6,113 bases of DNA from Alphaproteobacteria bacterium (lineage in GTDB: Bacteria; Pseudomonadota; Alphaproteobacteria; Rickettsiales; UBA6187), in assembly GCA_024280585.1 (NCBI GenBank), contig JAJRPW010000017.1, forward strand, positions 1-6,113. Direction: 5' to 3'. This document shows positions 1 to 6,107 of the stretch, in pieces. Numbering within the stretch: the stretch's first letter is position 1; each line of letters starts with the position of its first letter. Under the pieces are notes generated by a model. The model did not search any database. It was not told the origin of the DNA and was given only the letters and a program-made list of their open reading frames with translations. A program made the translations under genes and the position numbers.

Positions 1-596
1 AAAAATACCTGGATATTGGTGTTAACCAAATCGTTGCTTTGCGCGGCGATATGCCTAATATCGAAGGGGAATACGTGCCGTTGGAAAATGGTTATAAATA
101 TGCAGATGACTTGATTGCAGGGCTAAAAGAACTTGGTGATTTCGATATTAGTGCGGCGGCATACCCTGAAGGACACCCGGATGCGCCATCTTTGGAATTT
201 GATCTGGAGCATTTAAAAAGAAAAATGGATGCGGGAGCAAATCGGGCAATAACACAATATTGTTTTGACACAAACCGGGTGATTGATTTTATTAATAAAG
301 CGCGTGAAATAGGTGTTGATAAGCCGATTGTGCCGGGGATATTGATAGTTAATAATTTTAAACAAACCGTGAATTTTAGTAAAGCCTGCGGTGCAACCAT
401 TCCTGATTGGGTGTTTGCGATGTATGAAAATGTTGGTGACGACCAGGTGGCAAGTGATTTGGTGTCGGTGCAAATAGCTGCAAAACAATGTATTGATCTA
501 ATGCAGAATGGTGTTAATGAGTTCCATTTTTATAGCTTAAACAGGGCAGAAATTACGAAAGATGTGTGCGATATATTAGGTATTACGGAGAGTTAA
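1..596 (+). CDS. metF: 5,10-methylenetetrahydrofolate reductase, C-terminal part (5' end outside window)
   Basis: MetF is a cytoplasmic FAD enzyme that reduces 5,10-methylene-tetrahydrofolate to 5-methyl-tetrahydrofolate, the methyl donor for methionine synthesis. The open frame enters from the left edge (first whole codon at 3) and gives 197 residues; the family is about 290-300, so roughly the first 100 are missing. Visible family motifs, in order, are IVALRGDMP (the Asp of RGD corresponds to FAD-contacting Asp120 of E. coli), AAYPEGHPDAP, AITQYCFD (the Gln matches substrate-binding Gln183), the GILIVNNF strand with its Phe, and the closing EFHFYSLNRAE segment near the C-terminus. All are typical of the TIM-barrel fold. 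The TTG at 39 lies inside conserved barrel sequence and is not the real start. The stop is 1 nt before the next gene, so the two are surely cotranscribed. Family assignment is firm; the promoter and any upstream partner lie outside the window. Confidence 0.96.
   Translation, partial: KYLDIGVNQIVALRGDMPNIEGEYVPLENGYKYADDLIAGLKELGDFDISAAAYPEGHPDAPSLEFDLEHLKRKMDAGANRAITQYCFDTNRVIDFINKAREIGVDKPIVPGILIVNNFKQTVNFSKACGATIPDWVFAMYENVGDDQVASDLVSVQIAAKQCIDLMQNGVNEFHFYSLNRAEITKDVCDILGITES
587..590 (+). promoter_or_regulatory. Ribosome binding site of the DUF6111-like gene
   Basis: GGAG lies 7 nt before the ATG at 598, inside the last codons of metF. It supports this start and shows that the small gene is translated as part of the metF operon. 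Confidence 0.6.
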
Positions 597-597
597 A

Positions 598-876
598 ATG
601 ATTGGTATTATAAAAATAATTCTTGCTAAATTCTGGCCGGTGCTTATTCCGTTTTTTATTTATCTTGCCGGGTTGTTTTTTGTGAAGATTATGAAGAAAA
701 AAGGGAAGAAACTTCCTTTTGATGGTAACCTTAAATGGTTGCTTTACCTCATGTTTGTGGTTTGTTTTGCATCATTTTATTTCCTCATGAAAAATATGGA
801 TACAGTCACCGAATCATATGTCCCGACAAAAATTGAAGCAGGAAAAATTGTCCCAAGCAGAACCGTTCCCAGATAA
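598..876 (+). CDS. Small two-helix inner-membrane protein, DUF6111-like
   Basis: A 92-residue protein of unknown function. Two hydrophobic segments are visible, about residues 7-29 and 46-63, joined by a strongly basic loop (KIMKKKGKK, 31-38). By the positive-inside rule the loop should be cytoplasmic and both ends periplasmic. The tail, with YVP at 74-76 followed by an acidic/basic stretch and IVP at 84-86, resembles from memory the conserved end of DUF6111 proteins (YVP..x.E.G.xVPG), which in alphaproteobacteria often sit directly before the CCA-adding enzyme, as here. The start is supported by GGAG 7 nt upstream and by the 1-nt gap after metF. The 3' end overlaps the next gene: the cca start lies inside it, suggesting translational coupling. 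No catalytic motif is visible, and the DUF assignment is by pattern and context only. Confidence 0.85.
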   Translation: MIGIIKIILAKFWPVLIPFFIYLAGLFFVKIMKKKGKKLPFDGNLKWLLYLMFVVCFASFYFLMKNMDTVTESYVPTKIEAGKIVPSRTVPR

Positions 877-2053
877 AATCGACTGGGCGAAACAGTCTTA
901 TTTAAAAGAATTATTTGCAGCTTTAGATGGTGATGTGCGGTTCGTTGGCGGCTGTGTGCGGGATTCTTTGTTAGGTCGGGCAATTAATGATATTGACCTG
1001 GCAACCCCTTTAAAACCTGAAGATGTCATAAAAAAACTGGAGGCGGAAAATATCCGGGTGATTCCAACAGGCTTAAAACATGGCACTGTAACGGCATATA
1101 TCGCAAAGAAAAATATTGAGATCACAACGCTGCGCAAGGATGTAAATTGTGACGGAAGACATGCAAATGTAGAGTTTACCGATGATTGGGAGGAGGATGC
1201 AAAGAGGCGTGATTTTACTATAAATGCGATGTCGTCGGATATTGACGGGGTGATTTATGATTATGCCACCGGCAAAGAGGATTTATCGTACGGTTTAGTG
1301 CGTTTTGTAGGTAATGCTAACGAGCGCTGCGTTGAAGATATTTTGCGTATATTGCGGTTTTTTAGATTTTTTAGCCATTATGGCAAAGGTGAATTCGGCT
1401 CTGATGCTATTTCGGCTTGCGCGAAAAATGCCGATCAAATAAAGAGTCTGTCGGGTGAGAGAATAAAATCCGAGATGATAAAATTATTACAGGCTGTGAA
1501 TCCATTGCCGGTTTTGCAAAAAATGCAGAAAATCAATGTGTTGGAGTATATTATTGCGTTTGAGGCGGATTTTGTAAAACTAGAAGAGCTAATTGATAAG
1601 GAGCAAAATTGGAACGTGGCAATTGACCCGCTGGTTAGGCTTGCTGCAATTGCGGATAATGTGAAGAAGGCGGAGTTTGAGAATTTATGCAAGAAATGGA
1701 AATTATCCAATAAGGAGCAAAAGAGGTTAGGGCGGCTTTGCTTGGATCGGCTGGATAATTTTTCAAGCGAAAAGATAAATAAAGAATCCATAAGATCGTT
1801 GGGTAAGGAGCTTTTTAAAGACAAGCTGGTTTTAAGTGATGTGTGTGATAAAGAAAATTTCTTGGCAATAACGGATTTTGCAGAGGGTTGGGTTATACCA
1901 AAATTTCCTGTTGGTGGTGAGGATTTAAAAAAAATAGGGCTTGAAACCGGACCAGAAATAGGGCGTGTTTTACGTAAAGCTGAAGATTGGTGGGCAGAAA
2001 AAGACTATCAGCCATCGAAGGCAGAGATTATTTCTTATATAGAAGCTCTCTAA
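818..2053 (+). CDS. cca: CCA tRNA nucleotidyltransferase (class II)
   Basis: This enzyme adds or repairs the 3'-terminal CCA of tRNAs from CTP and ATP without a nucleic acid template. Numbered from the ATG at 818 (411 residues), the head domain shows VGGCVRD (43-49), the metal-binding DID (58-60), TLRKD (104-108) and the ribose-recognising RRD (130-132) followed by FTINAM. ED..R at 173-177 matches the class II base-selecting signature and runs into RILRFFRF, a form common in alphaproteobacteria. The C-terminal segment PVGGEDL...GP.IG..L...E.WW (364-392) is also family-typical. I see no HD phosphohydrolase domain like that of E. coli Cca. The start is uncertain. ATG 818 has no clear Shine-Dalgarno and lies 59 nt inside the upstream gene; TTG 848 has AGGA 4 nt before it and a 29-nt overlap. 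Conserved sequence begins only near residue 36, so both fit. Its stop overlaps that of fdxA on the other strand. Confidence 0.95.
   Translation: MSRQKLKQEKLSQAEPFPDKIDWAKQSYLKELFAALDGDVRFVGGCVRDSLLGRAINDIDLATPLKPEDVIKKLEAENIRVIPTGLKHGTVTAYIAKKNIEITTLRKDVNCDGRHANVEFTDDWEEDAKRRDFTINAMSSDIDGVIYDYATGKEDLSYGLVRFVGNANERCVEDILRILRFFRFFSHYGKGEFGSDAISACAKNADQIKSLSGERIKSEMIKLLQAVNPLPVLQKMQKINVLEYIIAFEADFVKLEELIDKEQNWNVAIDPLVRLAAIADNVKKAEFENLCKKWKLSNKEQKRLGRLCLDRLDNFSSEKINKESIRSLGKELFKDKLVLSDVCDKENFLAITDFAEGWVIPKFPVGGEDLKKIGLETGPEIGRVLRKAEDWWAEKDYQPSKAEIISYIEAL
840..843 (+). promoter_or_regulatory. Candidate ribosome binding site for an alternative TTG start of cca
   Basis: AGGA stands 4 nt before a TTG (848-850) in the cca frame, while the ATG at 818 has no purine-rich site before it. 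If used, cca would be 10 residues shorter (401). The spacing is slightly short, so this remains a candidate. Confidence 0.35.
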
Positions 2054-2385
2054 TCGCCTTTGCCGGAATTCTCGCTGAAATATTTGTCGTATTTATTAGT
2101 CTCGTCTTTATAATTATCAGCATCAGGCATCTGGTCTTTATTTTGAGTTATATTAGCCCATTTCTCAGAAAATTCTTTGTTAACCTCAAGCCATTGCACG
2201 TTATCTTCGGACTCAGCTTCAATAGCGTCGATCGGGCATTCCGGCTCGCATACACCGCAGTCAATACATTCATCCGGGTTTATAACCAGCATATTCTCGC
2301 CTTCATAAAAACAATCAACCGGGCAAACCTCGACACAGTCAGAGTATTTACACATAATACATTTTTCAGTAACAACAAAAGCCAT
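2050..2385 (-). CDS. fdxA: Seven-iron ferredoxin FdxA ([3Fe-4S][4Fe-4S])
   Basis: A 111-residue soluble low-potential electron carrier. All nine cysteines of the Azotobacter ferredoxin I type are in place: C9, C12, C17, C21, C25, C40, C43, C46 and C50. By homology C9, C17 and C50 bind the [3Fe-4S] cluster and C21, C40, C43 and C46 the [4Fe-4S] cluster; C12 and C25 are the conserved free cysteines. The acidic C-terminal tail (NIT.xKD.xPDA) also matches the family, whose usual length is 107-112. The start is the ATG at 2385, giving MAFVVTEKC as in homologues; the TTG one codon upstream is unlikely. Its ribosome binding site is weak. It follows ccmC on the same strand after 69 nt and may be read from the ccmC transcript, from its own promoter, or both. 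Its TAG overlaps the cca TAA on the opposite strand. The redox partner is not evident from the sequence; the FAD enzyme two genes upstream is one possibility but only by proximity. Confidence 0.95.
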   Translation of the reverse strand: MAFVVTEKCIMCKYSDCVEVCPVDCFYEGENMLVINPDECIDCGVCEPECPIDAIEAESEDNVQWLEVNKEFSEKWANITQNKDQMPDADNYKDETNKYDKYFSENSGKGD

Positions 2386-2417
2386 CAAGTCTGCTCGTTA
2401 AGATTAAGTAATATTGT

Positions 2418-2446
2418 CATTTATATTCTAATGTCCTTTATGTAAA
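2418..2446 (-). promoter_or_regulatory. Possible sigma-70-like promoter for fdxA
   Basis: On the minus strand, TTTACA (2446-2441) is followed after 17 nt by TAAATG (2423-2418), with an overlapping TATAAA two bases upstream at 15-nt spacing. It lies in the only gap between ccmC and fdxA and would give a leader of about 25 nt. The region is very AT-rich, so chance matches are likely. Confidence 0.3.
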
Positions 2447-2454
2447 GAAAGAAT

Positions 2455-3165
2455 TTAAAATTTTGCTCTTTTTCTTTCAATTTTTCTAAGATTTATCTCA
2501 GTTTTCACGCGTAAAATCAATAATAACAGAAAGAAACTGGCATATGCGCCGAACATTAACATTAGCGGTAGTAACATAGACGGGTCAATTGCCACACCTC
2601 CAGAACGGATTATACTCGCTGGCTGATGCAATGTATTCCACCAGTCAACCGAGAATTTTACGATAGGCACATTAACAAAGCCAACCAGGGCTAAAATAGC
2701 AGCTAATTTTCCGGCACGCTCACGATCATCATAGGCGTTATAAAGAGACATGTAGCCCAAATAGAAGAAGAAAAGGATCAAGACGGATGTGAGGCGAGCA
2801 TCCCAAACCCACCAGGTACCCCAAATCGGCTTGCCCCAAATCGACCCGGTTATCAGGCATATTAAGGTGAATGCAGTACCAATTGGCGCTGCTGAAATGG
2901 CAATAATATCCGAAAGCGGGTTTTTCCAAATTAAACTGGCAGCGCTTGCAAATGCGATAAATGTATATATGCCAAGGGCCATCCAGGCGGCGGGAACGTG
3001 GATATACATAATACGGACAGCTTCGCCTTGTTGATAATCAGCTGGAGACGCAAACAGCGCAAAATAAAACCCGGCAGCAAACAGCCCGATCGTAGCAATG
3101 ACTATGGCCGGGAAAATTGTGTCGGCGATTTTTATGAACTTCTTTGGGTTGAAATATTTATGCAT
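2455..3165 (-). CDS. ccmC: Haem-handling membrane protein CcmC (cytochrome c maturation system I)
   Basis: CcmC is an inner-membrane protein that presents haem on the periplasmic side and loads it onto the chaperone CcmE, working with CcmD and the CcmAB ATPase. The 236 residues are close to the usual 240-250. The tryptophan-rich haem-handling motif WGTWWVWDARLTS lies at 115-127. The two flanking histidines of the family are present as H56 (in IHVPAAW) and H180 (in NTLHQPAS), matching the axial-ligand histidines of E. coli CcmC. About six hydrophobic helices are visible, near residues 14-38, 55-79, 87-110, 125-145, 153-172 and 197-219, and the C-terminus is basic. The ATG is 1 nt after the stop of the upstream oxidoreductase and has no visible Shine-Dalgarno, so translation probably depends on coupling. 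No ccmA, B, D or E is adjacent: the next gene is fdxA after about 66 nt, too little for even a short ccmD. Confidence 0.95.
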   Translation of the reverse strand: MHKYFNPKKFIKIADTIFPAIVIATIGLFAAGFYFALFASPADYQQGEAVRIMYIHVPAAWMALGIYTFIAFASAASLIWKNPLSDIIAISAAPIGTAFTLICLITGSIWGKPIWGTWWVWDARLTSVLILFFFYLGYMSLYNAYDDRERAGKLAAILALVGFVNVPIVKFSVDWWNTLHQPASIIRSGGVAIDPSMLLPLMLMFGAYASFFLLLLILRVKTEINLRKIERKRAKF

Positions 3166-3166
3166 A

Positions 3167-4597
3167 TTAATAACTAATATTAGGGTTTAATATTCTATTA
3201 GGATCGTATTTTTGTTTTAGCTCCGCAGATTTTTCTTTTATAATTTTATCAGTATATCTGCCGTAGGCTTTCTGGTTATGGGGGCCTATACCATGTTCGG
3301 CGCTGAAAGTTCCGTCAAATTTATTAACGGCAATATCATATATAAAATCCTGCAATTGCGATTTTTCTTCAGCACTTAGCGGCTTGTTTTTTGGCCATAT
3401 AATGTTAAAATGAGCGGCACCAAGCATTTCATGACCAAATGATGTTGCTATAACAAACGGATATTTTTTTTCTAAAGCCTTTGTGGTGTATATTCTAAAT
3501 TCGCTTAAGCGATCTTGGGGCACGCAGATATCTGTTGCAATAATCTGCCCTTCCAGCTTTAAAGCCTCTGATATATGATGCCTTTGATGCCAGAATAATT
3601 CCGGCTTGTCGCTGCGCCCTGTGATTACTAGCCCTAGTTGGAAAAGATCCATGAAGGCTTCGTCAATTTCATCCTGCAAAGAAATATCAGTTTTTTCCGA
3701 AGCCAGCTCAATCAATAAAACATAGTCATGTTCAGGTTTTTTGTCGTCATCTCCTTCAAATAAATAAGGGGATTTTGGTATATGTTTTGATACTAAATGC
3801 AATGCCGAATCGCTCATGCCTTCAAAGGCAGTGAATTCATCGCCATGTTTTTCTTCAAAATATTCTCTGATTTGTAAAACGGCATCGTCATTAGCCGGAA
3901 CAACAAGAAGGCTGGCTGATTGTTTTGGTAAATCCACTAGCTTCATTGTTGCACTGGTAATAATTCCAAGCCAGCCCTGGGAACCTATGAAGGGGTTTAG
4001 TAAATCAATTTTGCTGTTATCTTGCAGCAGTTTGCTGGAGCTTTGCGATGGTTTTGTAGCTATGTCTTCCTGAGCAGTCCCGTCGGCTAAAATAACTGAT
4101 ATAGATTCTGTTTGAGATTTTGTGTTACCGTAACGGCCAGCTCTGGTTCCGGCTGCATTTGTTGCAATAAGACCACCGATATTACATGAACCGCTGGAGC
4201 CAATATCAATCGGCAGGGTTAGATTATGTTTGGCTAGTTTCTTATTTAACGCGTCCAAAACTACAGCTACACCGACAAGAGCAGTTTTGTTTTTAGTATC
4301 AATTTCCAGCAGGCCGCGATTCAGAAGGGTTGTGCTTAGAATAATTTGTTTACCGCTTGTATCTGGAGTCGATGCTCCGGTTAATCCAGTGTTGCCACCT
4401 TGCGCAACAACGCTAATATTATGTTTGTTGCAATATGCTAATATTTGAGAAACTTCAGAATTAGTTTCTGGTTTTAGGATAGCCTGGGCGTTACCTTTGC
4501 CATAACGATAGCCGTTTTCAAAGGCGGCTTTTGCAGTTGTGTCAGTCACTACAGAGGATATAATTTTTCTGAAGAATGCTAGATGTTTTGACACCAC
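3167..4597 (-). CDS. FAD-linked oxidoreductase, GlcD / D-2-hydroxyacid dehydrogenase type
   Basis: A 476-residue flavoprotein of the family that oxidises D-2-hydroxyacids (D-lactate, glycolate, D-2-hydroxyglutarate), probably passing electrons to quinone or an electron-transfer flavoprotein. An N-terminal PCMH-type FAD domain covers about 38-222, with the pyrophosphate loop QGGNTGLTGAS (66-76), GSSGSCNIGG (133-142), NAAGTRAGRYGNT (147-159) and GSQGWLGIIT (205-214). The C-terminal catalytic domain keeps Arg339, the metal-type histidines H389 and H396, N398, and SAEHGIG with E434 and H435, ending in the usual DP.RILNP. The usual GHxGDGNxH loop instead reads GHEMLGAAH, and the substrate lysine before the D.xVP strand appears to be alanine (A354), so the substrate cannot be named. 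The GTG at 4597 is chosen because AAGGA lies 7 nt before it; a second GTG follows directly. It lies 10 nt after mgtE and 1 nt before ccmC, within one operon. Confidence 0.9.
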   Translation of the reverse strand: MVSKHLAFFRKIISSVVTDTTAKAAFENGYRYGKGNAQAILKPETNSEVSQILAYCNKHNISVVAQGGNTGLTGASTPDTSGKQIILSTTLLNRGLLEIDTKNKTALVGVAVVLDALNKKLAKHNLTLPIDIGSSGSCNIGGLIATNAAGTRAGRYGNTKSQTESISVILADGTAQEDIATKPSQSSSKLLQDNSKIDLLNPFIGSQGWLGIITSATMKLVDLPKQSASLLVVPANDDAVLQIREYFEEKHGDEFTAFEGMSDSALHLVSKHIPKSPYLFEGDDDKKPEHDYVLLIELASEKTDISLQDEIDEAFMDLFQLGLVITGRSDKPELFWHQRHHISEALKLEGQIIATDICVPQDRLSEFRIYTTKALEKKYPFVIATSFGHEMLGAAHFNIIWPKNKPLSAEEKSQLQDFIYDIAVNKFDGTFSAEHGIGPHNQKAYGRYTDKIIKEKSAELKQKYDPNRILNPNISY

Positions 4598-4604
4598 AGT
4601 GTTT

Positions 4605-4609
4605 TCCTT
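4605..4609 (-). promoter_or_regulatory. Ribosome binding site overlapping the mgtE stop, sets the GTG start of the oxidoreductase
   Basis: On the minus strand the mgtE stop TAA runs straight into a Shine-Dalgarno sequence (TAAGGA), 7 nt before the GTG at 4597. This is the best-placed site in the window for this gene. It favours the first of the two consecutive GTG codons and indicates translational coupling to mgtE. Confidence 0.65.
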
Positions 4610-5990
4610 ACAATAAAATAGTCGCAGCCAGTCCTAAAAACGCGCCGAATGCTATAACATCAGTGATTGTAGTTAAAACTACGCTGGATGCAATAGCTGG
4701 ATCAACCCCGATTCGTACAAGGAAAATTGGAATAGTAGCGCCAGCAAATCCGGCAATAGCCAGGGTTATAATTGTAGCAAATGCGAAAATCATACTTAGC
4801 ATAAGGTTGCCATACCAAAGATAGGTTGCAACAGCCGTTATTATTGCAAACAGCAAACCGTTTAATACGCCAACCAGCACTTCTTTGCCGATTACTCTGC
4901 GGGCGTTTGTGCCGGTTAATTCCCTTGTGGCGATGGCGCGCACAGCGATTGTTAACGTTTGCGTTCCCGCATTTCCGCCCATTGATGCAACGATTGGCAT
5001 TAAAACAGCCAACGCAGCCAGTTTAGCAATAGATTCTTCGAAGATTCCAATCACGATTGATGCAATTATAGCGGTAACAAGGTTGATTAGCAGCCATGGA
5101 AAACGTCTTCGCAGGGTTTGGACAAAGTCGGAATATAAGTCACCCTCCAGGATACCACCTAAATGCATGATGTCTTCGTGTGCTTCTTCGTCAATAACGT
5201 CAACAACATCGTCAATTGTGATGACACCAATCATACGACCCTCTTCGTTAACAACCGGGGCGCAGGCCAGGCCATATTGACGGAAAATATAGGCTACTTC
5301 TTCCTGGTCAATTTCTGCATTAATTATTTTTAGATCTTCATGCATGATGTCTTTCATCAAAACATTACGTTTTGAGCGCATAACCCGGCTTAACATAACT
5401 CCGCCAACCGGGTGTTGTGCCGGATCCACCACGAAAATCTGATAAAACTCGTCAGGAATGGTTTTTTCGACTCGTAAATAGTCGATTGTTTGTCCAACAT
5501 TCCAAAATTCAGGAACGGTTACTATATTCCTATCTAATAAGCGGCCGGCGCTATCTTCCGGGTAGGATAGGCCTTCTTCCAATTCAGCCCTTTGTTTTTT
5601 AGGGATGGCTTCAAGAATTTCCTGTTGACCTTCTTCGTCCAAATCCTCAATAACATCGACTGCATCGTCGGTATCTAATTGTTTGATTGCCTTGGCACTA
5701 TCTTTTGGGCCTAAAAGCTCAATCGTGTCTTCTTTAACGTCGGAATCCAATTCAACAAGAATTTCTGCATCAAAATCTTTGCGAATAAAATCAATTAATG
5801 TCTTTCTTTGATCGTGAGTTATAAGGTCGATAAGGTCAGCAATATCGGCGATATGCAGAGGTTTTAGAAGTTCAGTAACTCTTGCTTTATCATTATGATT
5901 TAAGGCCTCGATGATTTCTTTAGATTTTTTGCGAGAAAGCCCATAGTTTTTATCATGATCAATCTGATGTAAATTTTTTCTGTGCGGCAT
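4608..5990 (-). CDS. mgtE: Magnesium channel/transporter MgtE
   Basis: MgtE is a homodimeric inner-membrane Mg2+ channel gated by cytoplasmic Mg2+. The 460 residues match the usual 450-470. In order: a helical N domain (about 25-140) rich in acidic residues; two CBS domains (about 145-205 and 210-268, the second with CAPVVNEEGRMIGVITIDD); the linking helix; and five membrane helices from about 297 to 460. The pore region carries PIVASMGGNAGTQT (332-345), and the last helix carries DPAIASSVVLTTITDV, whose D444 corresponds to the ion-coordinating Asp432 of Thermus MgtE. The acidic N/CBS face is where cytoplasmic Mg2+ closes the channel in the studied homologues. The ATG at 5990 has only a weak GAAG-like site before it. 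A strong promoter-like sequence lies about 40 nt upstream, making this the first gene of the minus-strand operon. The leader is too short for an Mg2+-sensing riboswitch. Confidence 0.97.
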   Translation of the reverse strand: MPHRKNLHQIDHDKNYGLSRKKSKEIIEALNHNDKARVTELLKPLHIADIADLIDLITHDQRKTLIDFIRKDFDAEILVELDSDVKEDTIELLGPKDSAKAIKQLDTDDAVDVIEDLDEEGQQEILEAIPKKQRAELEEGLSYPEDSAGRLLDRNIVTVPEFWNVGQTIDYLRVEKTIPDEFYQIFVVDPAQHPVGGVMLSRVMRSKRNVLMKDIMHEDLKIINAEIDQEEVAYIFRQYGLACAPVVNEEGRMIGVITIDDVVDVIDEEAHEDIMHLGGILEGDLYSDFVQTLRRRFPWLLINLVTAIIASIVIGIFEESIAKLAALAVLMPIVASMGGNAGTQTLTIAVRAIATRELTGTNARRVIGKEVLVGVLNGLLFAIITAVATYLWYGNLMLSMIFAFATIITLAIAGFAGATIPIFLVRIGVDPAIASSVVLTTITDVIAFGAFLGLAATILL

Positions 5991-6025
5991 ATGATTGCTT
6001 CGTCAGATTGAGTTAAAGATGGGGC

Positions 6026-6054
6026 ATTATATAGTGTTTTTGCTTTGATGTGAC
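6026..6054 (-). promoter_or_regulatory. Sigma-70-like promoter of the mgtE operon
   Basis: On the minus strand, GTCACA (6054-6049, 4 of 6 to TTGACA) is followed after exactly 17 nt by a perfect TATAAT (6031-6026). Transcription would start near 6019, leaving a leader of about 29 nt before the mgtE ATG. The position in the divergent intergenic region fits well. Confidence 0.65.
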
Positions 6055-6096
6055 CGTAGGAATTCAAGGGGAATAAAATTTTAGCCTATATTTAAT

Positions 6097-6102
6097 AGGT
6101 GA
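6097..6102 (+). promoter_or_regulatory. Ribosome binding site of the divergent right-edge gene
   Basis: AGGTGA stands 5 nt before an ATG at 6108. It is the downstream arm of a small inverted repeat (CCTAT, 5 nt, ATAGG, 6085-6099), which could partly hide the site in RNA, although the 5-bp stem is weak. Confidence 0.45.
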
Positions 6103-6107
6103 ATTTT

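Noticed and set aside
39..41. TTG at 39 as the start of a short metF
   Set aside because: The frame stays open to the left edge with conserved residues (IVA before LRGD), so this is internal to a gene cut by the window.
1435..1824. Minus-strand open frame of 129 codons inside cca
   Set aside because: It is a shadow of the cca coding sequence: serine/phenylalanine-rich, with no motif.
1927..1948. Possible minus-strand terminator after fdxA (short GGTT/AGCC-like stem followed by eight U)
   Set aside because: The stem is only about 4 bp with a G-U pair, separated from the U-run by a few bases and inside the cca coding sequence. It is too weak to call.
2386..2388. TTG one codon upstream as the start of fdxA
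   Set aside because: The following ATG gives the conserved MAFVVTE start and the family's cysteine spacing. The TTG adds one residue with no better ribosome binding site.
1987..2445. Plus-strand open frame of 152 codons over fdxA
   Set aside because: It runs antisense to the nine-cysteine ferredoxin and overlaps the conserved end of cca. Its hydrophobic translation is a by-product of the opposite strand and it has no family motif.
4885..5280. Plus-strand open frame of 131 codons inside mgtE
   Set aside because: It is antisense to the CBS and pore-encoding part of mgtE and has a low-complexity Ser/Thr/Ile-rich translation with no recognisable domain.
6087..6092. TATATT on the plus strand as a -10 box for the right-edge gene
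   Set aside because: No acceptable -35 lies 16-18 nt upstream, and a start site there would fall on or beyond the ribosome binding site.
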